From Roseobacter fucihabitans (GTDB taxonomy: Bacteria > Pseudomonadota > Alphaproteobacteria > Rhodobacterales > Rhodobacteraceae): a DNA stretch of 64,000 nt. The DNA lies in the NCBI RefSeq assembly GCF_014337925.2, contig NZ_CP143423.1:2138501-2202500 (forward strand), written 5' to 3'. Positions 54,730 through 63,453 of the stretch are shown in pieces. The position numbers were made by a program, and so were the translations under genes. Position 1 is the stretch's first letter. The number at the start of each line of letters is the position of its first letter. A model generated the notes under the pieces. The model saw nothing but the letters and a program-made list of their open reading frames with translations. It ran no database searches and was not told the origin of the DNA.

Positions 54730-55689
54730 TCAGGCGATACCGAGCTTGCGATTTCGCGCAGCCCGCAACCGTGCAAAATCATCACCCGCATGATAAGATG
54801 ACCGCGTCAGCGGTGTCGCTGAAACCATGAGGAACCCCTTGCCATAAGCCGCTTTTTCATAGGCCGCAAACTCATCAGGGTGCACGAAACGGTCCACCGC
54901 GTGGTGCTTTGGAGTCGGTTGCAGATATTGCCCGATGGTCAGAAAATCGATGTCAGCGGCGCGCATGTCTTCCATCACCTGCATCACGGCCTGTTTGTCC
55001 TCTCCAAGGCCCACCATGATCCCTGATTTCGTAAACATGCCAGGATCGAGCTCTTTCACGCGCTGCAACAGGCGCAGCGAATGGAAATACCGCGCGCCGG
55101 GGCGCACTTCGGGGTATAATCCGGGCACCGTTTCAAGGTTGTGGTTGAAGACATCCGGGCGCGCTTGCACCACCTGCTCCAGCGCTTCGGGCGCGCATTT
55201 GATGAAATCAGGCGTCAGGATTTCGATTGTCGTATCCGGGCTGCGATGCCGGATGGCGCGAATCGTCTGCGCAAAATGATCCGCACCCCCATCCTCGACG
55301 TCATCGCGGTCCACCGAGGTGATGACCACATGATTGAGGCCCAGCTTCTCCACGGCATGCGCCACGCGTCCGGGCTCAAAAGCATCCAGCGCGTCAGGCG
55401 GTTTGCCCGTTGCGATGTTGCAGAACGTGCAAGCGCGGGTGCAGACCTCGCCCATGATCATCATAGTGGCATGGCCCTGGCTCCAACACTCCCCGACGTT
55501 CGGGCACCCGGCTTCTTCGCAGACGGTGACCAATTTATGTTCGCGCATGATCCGTGCGGTTTTCGCATAACCTTCGCCGCCGGGGGCCTTGACGCGAATC
55601 CAGGCGGGCTTTTTGGGTTGCGGATTATCGGGACGGCGGGCTTTTTCAGGGTGGCGTTGCTCGGGAATTTTCAGATCGCGCGGGGCCAT
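54730..55689 (-). CDS. lipA: Lipoyl synthase
   Basis: A radical SAM enzyme that inserts two sulfurs into octanoyl groups on E2 and H-protein domains. The 319-residue protein has the auxiliary cluster cysteines [12 protein letters not shown] (Cys57, 62, 68) and the radical SAM motif CTRACTFC (Cys83, 87, 90), with the late RSSYHAGD serine ligand. The ATG at 55689 is chosen; a longer reading 15 codons upstream lacks support. It follows the DUF6456 gene on the same strand after a hairpin terminator. lipB is not adjacent. Confidence 0.97.
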   Translation of the reverse strand: MAPRDLKIPEQRHPEKARRPDNPQPKKPAWIRVKAPGGEGYAKTARIMREHKLVTVCEEAGCPNVGECWSQGHATMMIMGEVCTRACTFCNIATGKPPDALDAFEPGRVAHAVEKLGLNHVVITSVDRDDVEDGGADHFAQTIRAIRHRSPDTTIEILTPDFIKCAPEALEQVVQARPDVFNHNLETVPGLYPEVRPGARYFHSLRLLQRVKELDPGMFTKSGIMVGLGEDKQAVMQVMEDMRAADIDFLTIGQYLQPTPKHHAVDRFVHPDEFAAYEKAAYGKGFLMVSATPLTRSSYHAGDDFARLRAARNRKLGIA

Positions 55690-55828
55690 AATGGTGTTCC
55701 TCAAACAGCAGGCGGTGAACGCGCCCAGGGTCATCCCCTGTGTAAACGGATTGTAGGGAGAGATTCAACCGGCGCTCCGGTCGCAGGGCACATGGGAGCC
55801 ATGCATTTCATTACTGCCCAAAACGACA

Positions 55829-55851
55829 AAGGGCGCCAAAAAGACGCCCTT
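55829..55851 (-). terminator. Hairpin terminator after the DUF6456 gene
   Basis: AAGGGCG (55829-55835) pairs with CGCCCTT (55845-55851) around a nine-base loop. On the minus strand the stem is followed by TGTCGTTTT, a poor T-run, so it may be partial. It lies 30 bases after the DUF6456 stop and before lipA. Confidence 0.5.
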
Positions 55852-55880
55852 GTGATGGTTTATCCGACCGCTTTGGGAAG

Positions 55881-57062
55881 TTACCCGATCAAGGGGCCGC
55901 CCGGACCAATCGTCTCGTCATAATGCCGTTTCAGCCGCATCAGCGCGATGCGCAGCACGATCTTGCCCGAACGCGCCGACCACCCCAGTTTTTTCTCTGC
56001 CGTCTCCAGCCCCTCAAGGTAGCAACAGCAGCGCAATACGACATCGGAAAGGCCAGGCCCGAGGTCCGCCAGCGCATCGGCAACACGCTTGCGCGCATTG
56101 GAGGGCCCATCGCCGACACCGCTGTCGGGAACGAAGCTGCCACACCCGCCAGACGTCAGGAAGCGGTCCCAATTCTGGGTCACGCGGGGGCCCATTTGCG
56201 CCAATTCGAAGTCTTCACGCAGACGTTCCCCGACCGTAACCAGATCATCGTCCAGAAAATTCTCGCCGTTCTTGTCGCGCCGCCGCGCCAGTGCTGTCAG
56301 CGGGCTTTCAGCCAGATTGTAGCGCATACGGCGCGGTCGCCCGGTATCCACATCAGGCAGGGTTTTTTCGCCCCAATTGTTGCGCTGACCCGCGAAATCG
56401 GCAGGGGCTTCGGCAAAACCGCCCACAGCGATGATGCCTTCTTCGCTGCCAAGCATCCCCTCCAACGCCGCCCGCCCGGCCGCCGTAATCGTATAGCGCG
56501 TGATTTTGCCCGTGGTTTGCGGTGATATCCATTCCTTCAACGCCATCGCCTCGGCGATCTTACGCGTCACAACGCCGGTACGGGTGGCTTGCGTTCCGGC
56601 ACCGTCACGCACAATCACGGCTTTTTCCATTTCGGCGGCAACCGCCAATACAGCCCCTTTTTCGCAGAGCCTGCGCAGCACGCGCGCGCCCTCTGCCATC
56701 AGCGAGGCTTCACTGGGAGGGGTATCCGGGTCACCCAAGGGGGTCGTCATTCGATCTTGAAAACTCATGGGCATTGCGTCCTTTTTAAGCTCTTGCACTG
56801 CGGTGGCGCCGGTAACAAAATGAGCAGCACCCAATGCCTTGAGGGCCGCATCCACCAATGGATCGTCACGCCGTGTCTCAACCCGCCGAATTTGGCGCAG
56901 TATCGTTGAGGCGTGGCAGCCTGCCGCCCGCGCGAGCGCTCGGATTGGCAGTCCTGCTTCGGTATGGGCCAGATAGACCTGCGCCGCTGCTGGAACCCAA
57001 TCCGGCAAAGCGGTCTGATGGGCCTCATTGTGTCGCAAAGAAGGTGTTTCTAGCTCGTTCAT
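55881..57062 (-). CDS. DUF6456 helix-turn-helix protein
   Basis: A 393-residue protein. Residues about 18-65 form a helix-turn-helix (WVPAAAQVYLAHTEAGLPIRALARAAGCHASTILRQIRRVE shape), the middle (about 140-200) looks like a winged helix (CEKGAVLAVAAEMEKAVIVRD, ITAAGRAALEGML), and the C-terminal 150 residues are the DUF6456 domain with ADLGPGLSDVVLRCCCYLEGLETAEKKLGWSARSGKIVLRIAL. It is likely a DNA-binding regulator, of unknown targets. The ATG at 57062 is preferred to a TTG 12 codons upstream. It is divergent from the DUF6477 gene. Confidence 0.8.
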   Translation of the reverse strand: MNELETPSLRHNEAHQTALPDWVPAAAQVYLAHTEAGLPIRALARAAGCHASTILRQIRRVETRRDDPLVDAALKALGAAHFVTGATAVQELKKDAMPMSFQDRMTTPLGDPDTPPSEASLMAEGARVLRRLCEKGAVLAVAAEMEKAVIVRDGAGTQATRTGVVTRKIAEAMALKEWISPQTTGKITRYTITAAGRAALEGMLGSEEGIIAVGGFAEAPADFAGQRNNWGEKTLPDVDTGRPRRMRYNLAESPLTALARRRDKNGENFLDDDLVTVGERLREDFELAQMGPRVTQNWDRFLTSGGCGSFVPDSGVGDGPSNARKRVADALADLGPGLSDVVLRCCCYLEGLETAEKKLGWSARSGKIVLRIALMRLKRHYDETIGPGGPLIG

Positions 57063-57429
57063 GTCATTGGCACCGTATTGTTCTCTTAGTTGATTCAATT
57101 TGTGTCAAATACAACCTAAAGATGAACGCGTTACCGGATGGTTAACAGTTTCTGATTTAGCAAGTATTGTATCTAAAACATAAACAGTATTTAAACCTGC
57201 GCACGCTTGCAGCGCGGCGCACGCAACGCCCCGGCCCTTCACATCCCACGCCGCCGCACAGCCCGTTGATTTCTTAACAAAATCCTAATGTTTCAAACGG
57301 TTAACAAGTCCCTAAACCCAACGCGCGTGGATTTGAAGGCCTGCGCAACAGGTCAATGTTGCATGTAATATCCGTCTCAGCAGAGTGAAAAAGCTCTGTT
57401 GGGGAAAGACGGATATAAAGGAAAACCAC
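57063..57429. other. Divergent promoter region between DUF6456 and DUF6477 genes
   Basis: A 367-base non-coding region. It is more AT-rich than its surroundings and holds two CtrA-like boxes at 57274-57315, a TAATAT hexamer at 57366-57371 that may be a -10 element, and a small hairpin CAGAG/CTCTG in the DUF6477 leader. I see no further gene in it. Confidence 0.55.
57274..57315 (+). promoter_or_regulatory. Two CtrA-like boxes
   Basis: TTAACAAAATCCTAA (57274-57288) and TTAACAAGTCCCTAA (57301-57315) both fit TTAA-N7-CTAA, one base from the CtrA consensus TTAA-N7-TTAA, and share the same TTAACAA head. They are 27 bases apart, about 115-155 bases before the DUF6477 start. Control by CtrA is possible but not shown. 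Confidence 0.4.
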
Positions 57430-57729
57430 ATGCAAGACCTGATCTCAATGCTGCACGCCATTCGCCGGCCACCACTTCTTATGCGCGCCGCACGTATTGG
57501 TGCAGAAGACTACAGACGCGCCGTCCACCTGCCACGATTGCTGGGCTATGGGATATTGCCCCGGCATGGTTCGGCGCTGCTGAAGCTGATGGAGATCGAA
57601 GCAGATTTAAACACGCAGCGCACAGGCGGAGATACAAGCTACAGCCTGATCCGCCACGTGGATGTGCTGATTGCGATGCTGGGTGAGGCCCGCGTGCTGC
57701 AAGCCTCACAAGCCGCCTGCGTTACATAA
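57430..57729 (+). CDS. DUF6477 family protein
   Basis: A 99-residue protein starting MQDLISMLHAIRRPPLLMRAARIGAEDYRR. The arrangement R-RP-LL-RAAR-G-x-x-Y-R, then EADLNTQRTGGDTSYSLIRHVDVLIAMLGEAR, matches the small Rhodobacterales family DUF6477, whose function is not known. AAAGGA seven bases upstream decides the ATG at 57430 instead of one 15 codons earlier. It is divergent from a DUF6456 regulator and overlaps the convergent MttB-family gene by eight bases. Confidence 0.78.
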   Translation: MQDLISMLHAIRRPPLLMRAARIGAEDYRRAVHLPRLLGYGILPRHGSALLKLMEIEADLNTQRTGGDTSYSLIRHVDVLIAMLGEARVLQASQAACVT

Positions 57730-59266
57730 AGCTGTCGGGCATTTCGGATTTCTTGCGTGCGACATAATCCGAAATCGCCTCATCGATGGCGGGATCCAAA
57801 GCAGGTTGCTGATAGTCGTTCAGCATCTTCTCAACACGCAAACTGGCAAGGGCTTGCGTGTCCCGGCCCCCTTCATCCTCCCAGGTTTCGTAGGGTTTGT
57901 AATCCAAGAGGTCTGACTTCCAGAAGGCAGCCTTGAAGTTATTCTGCGTGTGCTCGCATCCAAGATAATGACCACCGGGGCCGACCTCGCGGATGGCGTC
58001 CATGGCCTGTGCATTGGTGTCGATCTCAATCCCGCGCGCCAGGTGGTGCAGCGTGCCGAGTTGGTCCGCGTCCATCACGAATTTTTCAAACGACGACACA
58101 AGACCGCCTTCAAGCCAACCACAGGCGTGCAGCATGAAATTCACGCCCGACAACAGCCCCATGTTCAGGCTGTTGGAAGTCTCGTAAGCGGCCTGCGCAT
58201 CGGGTAGTTTTGAGCCACAAAACGATCCGGCGGAGCGGTAGGGCAACCCAAGACGGCGTGCCAATTGTCCGGCCCCATAGGTGATATGCGCAGCCTCCGG
58301 TGTGCCAAAGGTCGGCGCGCCCGAATTCATGTCGATAGAGGTCACAAAGGCCCCCATGATCACCGGCGCACCGGGACGAATCAGCTGGCTATAGGCGATG
58401 CCCGCCATGGTTTCGGCCAGAACCTGCGTCAATGTCCCCGCAACGGACACGGGTGCCATGGCACCGCCCACGATAAAGGGCGAAATAATGCAGGCTTGGT
58501 TATTTTTCGCATAGACCTCCAAGGCCCCCATCATCACGTCATCAAAGGTCATCGGCGAGTTGATATTGATCAGCGAGGTCATCACAGTGTTTTGCTGAAC
58601 GAAGTCTTCACCAAACAGCAATCCGCACATATCCACCGAATCCTGCGCGCGTGAGGGTTCCGTGACGGATCCCATGAACGGCTTGTCGCTCAATGTCATA
58701 TGAGCTTGCAACATATCAAGATGGCGCTTGTTCACCGGCAGATCGGTGGGCTCACACACCGTGCCTCCCGAATGGTGCAGCCATTTGGACATATATCCCA
58801 GCTTCACGAATTTGCGGAAATCTTCCATCGTGGCATAGCGCCGCCCGCCGATGGCGTCGCGCACAAAAGGCGGGCCGTAAACCGGCGCAAGCACCAGATT
58901 GCGCCCGCCGACCTCGACGTTGCGCGCCGGGTTGCGCGCATGTTGCGTGTAGCTGGAGGGCGCGGTCTTGCACAGCTGACGCGCCAACCCGCGCGGAATG
59001 CGCACCCGTTCGCCCTCAACATCCGCACCGGCATCACGCCAGCGTTGCAGCGCCACGGGGTTTTCGACAAAATTCACGCCGATCTCTTCAAGGACCGTTT
59101 CCGCGTTGGTTTCGATGATTTCCAGGGCTTCCTCGGTCAAAACCTCGAAATTCGGGATATTGCGTTCGATGAATCGCGCGGTCTCAAAAGACACGGCACT
59201 GCGTTCGGCGCGCCGGGCTGCTCCGCCACCGCCCCGTCTGCCTCTGCGCTCTGCTGCTTGCACCAT
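57722..59266 (-). CDS. Trimethylamine methyltransferase (MttB) family protein, non-pyrrolysine
   Basis: A 514-residue member of the MttB superfamily (COG5598), cobalamin-dependent methyltransferases acting on quaternary amines such as glycine betaine or proline betaine. It has the family N-terminal IEETNAETVLEEIGVNF-like segment and GAPVIMGAFVTSIDMNSGAPTFGTPEAA. The frame is free of an internal TAG, so there is no pyrrolysine, which points to a betaine-type and not trimethylamine substrate. No corrinoid-protein gene adjoins. The N terminus is rich in Arg and Gly (RRGRRGGGGAARR). It is divergent from guaA. Confidence 0.88.
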   Translation of the reverse strand: MVQAAERRGRRGGGGAARRAERSAVSFETARFIERNIPNFEVLTEEALEIIETNAETVLEEIGVNFVENPVALQRWRDAGADVEGERVRIPRGLARQLCKTAPSSYTQHARNPARNVEVGGRNLVLAPVYGPPFVRDAIGGRRYATMEDFRKFVKLGYMSKWLHHSGGTVCEPTDLPVNKRHLDMLQAHMTLSDKPFMGSVTEPSRAQDSVDMCGLLFGEDFVQQNTVMTSLININSPMTFDDVMMGALEVYAKNNQACIISPFIVGGAMAPVSVAGTLTQVLAETMAGIAYSQLIRPGAPVIMGAFVTSIDMNSGAPTFGTPEAAHITYGAGQLARRLGLPYRSAGSFCGSKLPDAQAAYETSNSLNMGLLSGVNFMLHACGWLEGGLVSSFEKFVMDADQLGTLHHLARGIEIDTNAQAMDAIREVGPGGHYLGCEHTQNNFKAAFWKSDLLDYKPYETWEDEGGRDTQALASLRVEKMLNDYQQPALDPAIDEAISDYVARKKSEMPDSFM

Positions 59267-59463
59267 TTCCGTCTCCCGTCCTGTGTTAGGGCCGGTGCTA
59301 TCCTATTCCGCCCGACCTATTGATGCGGTTAACGTCTTTGCAGGGAAAAAAGCGACATAACGCTCCGGGTCACGCGGCACACTGTGCAAATTTCGCAAGC
59401 CTGACCGACGTTAGCCTCATTCCGGCCCTTGCCACGCGCGCGCGGCGCGCCTAATCAGCACTC

Positions 59464-61026
59464 ATGCACACACATGATCATGACCGCCTCCTCATCATCG
59501 ACTTTGGCAGCCAGGTAACGCAGCTGATTGCGCGGCGCTTGCGTGAATTGAACGTCTATTGCGAAATTCATCCGTTCAACATCGTAACAGACGCGTTTCT
59601 GGCCGAATTTGCCCCCAAAGCGGTGATTTTTTCCGGTGGCCCGGCGTCGGTTTTTGCCGATGGCGCACCCATGCCCCCCAAAGGCGTGTTTGAACTGGGC
59701 GTGCCAATCCTTGGGATTTGCTATGGTCAGCAGGTGATGATGCAATGTCTGGGCGGCAAGGTAGAGCGCGGTCACGGCACGGCAGAGTTTGGACGCGCCT
59801 TCGTGACGCCGCAGACGCGCCGTCTGGCCTTATTGCAGGGCTGGTTTGAGGCGGACCGCGAGCAGGTCTGGATGAGCCACGGCGATCACGTCAGTGAAAT
59901 CGCGCCCGGTTTCGAGGTTTATGGCACCTCGCCCAACGCCCCCTTTGCCATTACCGGCGATATCGAACGCAATTTCTATGCGGTACAGTTTCACCCCGAG
60001 GTCCACCACACGCCGAATGGATCGAAACTCTACGAGAATTTCGTGCGTCTGGCCGGGTTTCGCGGGGATTGGACGATGGGGGCCTACCGCGAGGAGGCGA
60101 TCCAGCGGATCCGCGATCAGGTCGGCTCGGGCCGGGTGATCTGCGCGCTGTCGGGCGGGGTTGATTCTTCCGTCGCGGCGGTGTTGATCCATGAGGCCAT
60201 CGGCGATCAGCTGACCTGCGTCTATGTCGATCATGGGCTGATGCGCAAAAATGAAAGCGAACAGGTCGTGGGTATGTTTCGCGAACATTATAACCTGCCG
60301 CTGATCCATGCCGATGAATCCGATCTGTTTCTGGGCAAACTCGACGGTGTCAGCGACCCAGAGACCAAGCGCAAGATCATTGGCGGGCTGTTCATTGAAG
60401 TGTTCGAACGTCATGCCCGTGAAATGGGGGGCGCGGAATTCCTCGCCCAGGGGACGCTTTACCCCGATGTCATCGAATCGGTCAGCTTTTCGGGGGGGCC
60501 GTCCGTCACCATCAAATCGCACCACAATGTCGGCGGATTGCCCGAGCGGATGAACATGCAATTGGTCGAACCTTTGCGCGAACTCTTCAAGGATGAGGTG
60601 CGCGCGCTGGGGCGTGAATTGGGCCTGCCCGAAAGTTTCATCGGACGTCACCCCTTTCCCGGGCCGGGCCTCGCGATCCGCTGTCCTGGCGAAATCACGC
60701 GGGCGAAACTTGATATCCTGCGCGAGGCTGATGCCGTTTACATCGACCAAATCCGCAAACATGGGCTCTATGATGAAATCTGGCAAGCCTTCGTGGCGAT
60801 TTTGCCCGTGCGCACCGTGGGCGTGATGGGCGACGGGCGCACCTATGATTTCGCCTGTGCATTGCGCGCTGTGACATCGGTGGACGGCATGACTGCGGAT
60901 TATTATCCGTTCAGCCATGAGTTCCTGGGCGAAACCGCCACGCGCATCATCAATGAGGTACCAGGGATCAACCGTGTGACCTATGACATCACCTCCAAAC
61001 CTCCCGGCACCATCGAGTGGGAATAA
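59464..61026 (+). CDS. guaA: GMP synthase (glutamine-hydrolysing)
   Basis: The enzyme converts XMP to GMP using glutamine and ATP. The 520-residue protein has a class I glutaminase domain with GICYGQQ (Cys86) and QFHPEVHHT, the ATP pyrophosphatase loop SGGVDSSV, and the C-terminal dimerisation domain ending PPGTIEWE. Length is usual. The 3' end of guaA is a known integration site for genomic islands, and a P4-type integrase gene starts 314 bases after the stop here. The C terminus is intact, as expected if the att core restores the reading frame. Confidence 0.98.
   Translation: MHTHDHDRLLIIDFGSQVTQLIARRLRELNVYCEIHPFNIVTDAFLAEFAPKAVIFSGGPASVFADGAPMPPKGVFELGVPILGICYGQQVMMQCLGGKVERGHGTAEFGRAFVTPQTRRLALLQGWFEADREQVWMSHGDHVSEIAPGFEVYGTSPNAPFAITGDIERNFYAVQFHPEVHHTPNGSKLYENFVRLAGFRGDWTMGAYREEAIQRIRDQVGSGRVICALSGGVDSSVAAVLIHEAIGDQLTCVYVDHGLMRKNESEQVVGMFREHYNLPLIHADESDLFLGKLDGVSDPETKRKIIGGLFIEVFERHAREMGGAEFLAQGTLYPDVIESVSFSGGPSVTIKSHHNVGGLPERMNMQLVEPLRELFKDEVRALGRELGLPESFIGRHPFPGPGLAIRCPGEITRAKLDILREADAVYIDQIRKHGLYDEIWQAFVAILPVRTVGVMGDGRTYDFACALRAVTSVDGMTADYYPFSHEFLGETATRIINEVPGINRVTYDITSKPPGTIEWE
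61006..61026 (+). other. Putative attL core at the guaA 3' end
   Basis: The last seven guaA codons (GGCACCATCGAGTGGGAATA-A) match the region known to serve as attB for guaA-targeting islands. No second copy of this sequence occurs downstream in the window, so the other end (attR) must lie beyond 64000 if the island is intact. The exact crossover is inferred from other islands. Confidence 0.5.
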
Positions 61027-61340
61027 CTTTGCCTGCGCCAGCGTAGCCGATTTCCCTCTAGAGGGCGAACTAAGTATCTGATAACAAATAATACAACATG
61101 CGAGATGCTTTAATATCTATCGGTGGGCTATCGAATATTATGAGGGTATACCTGACGGTATGCGGGATTTCGAAATATGTCGAAATCTGATATAATATCA
61201 GCACTTCCAAGGCGATGACGGTATAAATATCTCCATAACATGCTGATTTATTGGATAAAATATCGAAATCGGATGTGAAATTCCAGCTGACGGTATATTT
61301 CCGTATTTTCGCTCGATAAACCCAGTTTTGGGAGAGTGTT
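61027..61340. other. AT-rich leader of the island integrase
   Basis: This 314-base region has far more A+T than the surroundings, with no supported gene. It holds three TGACGGTAT repeats plus one near-match, and TCGAAAT repeats (61170, 61181, 61264 areas). It probably contains integrase promoter and arm sites of the recombination region. Confidence 0.6.
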
Positions 61341-61414
61341 ATGCTGACAGATGCCGCCCTTAGATCCCTGAAACCAAGGGACAAATTGTATAAAATTTCG
61401 GACTGTGACGGTAT
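61141..61414 (+). repeat. Iterated TGACGGTAT motif
   Basis: Exact copies of TGACGGTAT lie at 61153-61161, 61216-61224, 61288-61296 and 61406-61414, and a one-mismatch copy TGAGGGTAT at 61141-61149. All are in the same direction; the last is inside the integrase gene. They resemble arm-type integrase sites or operator repeats for the AlpA-like regulator. Confidence 0.6.
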
Positions 61415-62597
61415 ATACGTCATGGTTCAACCTTCGGGCGCAATCATGTTCCGTTTCGACTATCGTTTGAATGATCGTCGTGAGACGCTCACCCTTGGTC
61501 GATATGGCTCAGCGGGCCTATCTCTGGCTCGCGCTCGAGAGGCATTGATCGATGCGAAGCGTCTCATTGCCGAAGGTCGTTCGCCCGCGCAGGAGAAGCA
61601 ACGCGACAAGCGTCGCCTGAAAGAAGCGAAGAGCTTCGGTGAGTTTGGCGAACGGTGGTTGAAAGAAGCCAAGATGGCGGACAGTACGCGCGCCATGCGG
61701 CGTTCCGTGTTTGAGCGGGATATTCTTCCAACGTTCCGAAATCGGTTGCTGTCGGAGATCAGTGCTGACGACCTGCGAATGAGATGCGCAACGGTAAAGG
61801 ATCGCGGCGCACCAGCGACCGCCGTCCATGTTCGGGACATCGTGAAACTCATCTACGCATTCGCGATCCTTCACGGAGAGAAAGTCGCCAATCCTGCGGA
61901 TGAGGTTGGACCGTCGTCCATAGCCACGTTCGTTCCAAGAGACCGGTCGCTGTTGCCCTCAGAGATAAGGATCATGCTAAACCAGCTTGAACATGTCGCG
62001 ACCCTTCCGACCATTCGTCTGGGCGTCAAAATGTTCCTGTTGACCATGGTTAGAAAGAGCGAACTTCAAGACGCAACTTGGGATGAAGTCGATTTTGAAA
62101 ACGCGGTTTGGTCGATTCCGAAGGAAAGAATGAAGCGATCCAAGCCCCATAACATTTACCTGGCACAACAGACGATCGACATACTGATCGCGCTGAAGAC
62201 CTGCGCAGGCAATTCCAGATATCTGCTTCCTTCACGTTATGACGCGGATGCCCCAATGTCGCGGGCGACATTCAACCGCGTAACAAAAGCTGTAATCATA
62301 CGAGCACAAAAGGAGGGCCTACCTCTCGAACACTTCACCGTTCACGACCTGCGCCGAACTGGCTCAACGCTGTTGAACGAACTGGGGTTCAATGTTGACT
62401 GGATTGAAAAATGTCTTGCACACGAAGACGGACGGTCATCGCGCGGAATTTACAACAAGGCCGAGTATGAGCACCAGCGCCGACATATGATGCAAGAGTG
62501 GGCCAATCTCGTGGACGCTTGGATGGCAGGTCAGAAATATCAACCTACGCTCTATCCGCCTGCGATGGACCTTCTCGTCCCCGAACCGACGGTTTGA
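61341..62597 (+). CDS. Tyrosine recombinase/integrase, P4 type (DUF4102)
   Basis: The enzyme that integrates and excises the island at guaA. The 418-residue protein has an N-terminal DUF4102 arm-binding domain (LTDAALRSLKPRDKLYKISD...LTLGRYG--GLSLARAREA), a core-binding domain (about 100-195) and the catalytic domain with Arg238 (TMVRKSEL), His335-x-x-Arg338 (HDLRR), His361 (LAHEDG) and Tyr371 (RGIYNKAEY). All catalytic residues are present. GGGAGAG lies just before the ATG. Its 3' end overlaps the convergent AlpA-like gene by 53 bases. Confidence 0.95.
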   Translation: MLTDAALRSLKPRDKLYKISDCDGIYVMVQPSGAIMFRFDYRLNDRRETLTLGRYGSAGLSLARAREALIDAKRLIAEGRSPAQEKQRDKRRLKEAKSFGEFGERWLKEAKMADSTRAMRRSVFERDILPTFRNRLLSEISADDLRMRCATVKDRGAPATAVHVRDIVKLIYAFAILHGEKVANPADEVGPSSIATFVPRDRSLLPSEIRIMLNQLEHVATLPTIRLGVKMFLLTMVRKSELQDATWDEVDFENAVWSIPKERMKRSKPHNIYLAQQTIDILIALKTCAGNSRYLLPSRYDADAPMSRATFNRVTKAVIIRAQKEGLPLEHFTVHDLRRTGSTLLNELGFNVDWIEKCLAHEDGRSSRGIYNKAEYEHQRRHMMQEWANLVDAWMAGQKYQPTLYPPAMDLLVPEPTV

Positions 62598-62859
62598 CCG
62601 GGCGGGCTTTGCGTAAGCGTACGTCCGGTATAGGGGCTCGCTTATCTGTTTTAGCGTCCGATATCCTACGGCGCTCGTCGAGCCATGCCTCTACCTCGCC
62701 TTGGTCCCAGACAACGCACCTGGCTGACAATCGAAACCGTCTTGGGAATTCTCCACGTCTTTCGAGTTCATAGATGGTGGTGTCAGCCAACGGTACCATC
62801 TCGCGAAGCTGATGACGCCTAATTGTTCTTCTCATGGGTTGCAACTTTTCGCGTGGCAT
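62545..62859 (-). CDS. AlpA-family regulator/excisionase-like protein
   Basis: A 104-residue protein with a MerR-type winged helix: LREMVPLADTTIYELERRGEFPRRFRLSARCVVWDQGEVEAWLDER, the AlpA pattern. AlpA proteins of P4-like islands turn on the integrase gene or act as excisionases. The ATG at 62859 has AAGGA seven bases upstream, which makes this start firm. The basic C-terminal 40 residues are unusual. It is convergent with the integrase and overlaps it by 53 bases, so the transcripts are antisense. Confidence 0.85.
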   Translation of the reverse strand: MPREKLQPMRRTIRRHQLREMVPLADTTIYELERRGEFPRRFRLSARCVVWDQGEVEAWLDERRRISDAKTDKRAPIPDVRLRKARPVKPSVRGREGPSQADRA

Positions 62860-63177
62860 AAGGCGTCCTTTCGATTCTCACATATAGTTCCTGATAGAGA
62901 CCGAAAGCCTTGGTTGAACGGAAGCCCTTGCCCAGCAGCTAACGGTAGTCGGATATTGTGGCGTGTAAATCGGATAGAGCAGCAGAACTTGGTTTCGGGG
63001 GCTCGCTGGGATCTCAAGTTGCTTTTTCAAGCGGCATCATAATATCGCACAAAGACTTGCTTTACCCTATGTCTCGATATTCGAACCTGCATCCAGTCGC
63101 TTGAGGGCCACCAATGGTCTTGCCACGTTTTAGTTCCGGTCTCTTTCGAGCAATGTTTGCTATGAAGGAGATAGAGA
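62860..63177. other. Non-coding region before the IS3 element
   Basis: A 318-base stretch with no gene that I can support. It holds the AlpA-like gene's promoter side. The left terminal repeat of the insertion sequence must lie here, probably between about 63060 and 63110, but I cannot place it without the right end. Confidence 0.5.
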
Positions 63178-63453
63178 ATGGCACCGAGATACACAGACGA
63201 GTTTCGTCTTGATGCAGTACGCATCGCAACGACCAGTGGGCTGACACGACCGCAAGCGGCAGCGGATTTAGGAGTTGGGCTTTCGACGTTGAACAAGTGG
63301 GTTCAAAAGCATCAGCATGACAACCTGATGTCGGGTCCTCACGAGGATGTCGAGAAAGAGAACGAACGCCTTCGCAAGGAAGTTCGGTTGCTTCGCGAGG
63401 AGAGGGAAGTGTTAAAAAAAGCGGCAATCTTCTTTGCAGGCCAAAGTCGGTGA
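63178..63453 (+). CDS. IS3-family transposase OrfA
   Basis: A 91-residue DNA-binding protein. It has the HTH segment YTDEFRLDAVRIATTSGLTRPQAAADLGVGLSTLNKWVQKH and a C-terminal leucine-zipper-like coiled coil (EKENERLRKEVRLLREEREVLKKAAIFF) that continues into the OrfAB fusion. AAGGAG lies seven bases before the ATG. It ends in GTGA with orfB. Confidence 0.93.
   Translation: MAPRYTDEFRLDAVRIATTSGLTRPQAAADLGVGLSTLNKWVQKHQHDNLMSGPHEDVEKENERLRKEVRLLREEREVLKKAAIFFAGQSR
63414..63421 (+). promoter_or_regulatory. Probable programmed -1 frameshift site
   Basis: A run of seven A followed by G (AAAAAAAG), about 35 bases before the orfA stop, is the usual slippery sequence for IS3 OrfAB synthesis. A -1 shift here joins ...EREVLKK to the frame that runs into OrfB (SVRFAFIDAW). 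Confidence 0.7.

Noticed and set aside
61027-61060. tRNA gene as the integrase target
   Set aside because: I looked for a tRNA near the integrase because P4-type enzymes often use one, but saw no cloverleaf; the guaA 3' end explains the location.
61070-61423. 117-residue minus-strand frame before the integrase
   Set aside because: It is the antisense of an AT-rich leader and of the integrase start, without a ribosome site or family pattern; long open frames on this strand follow from base composition.
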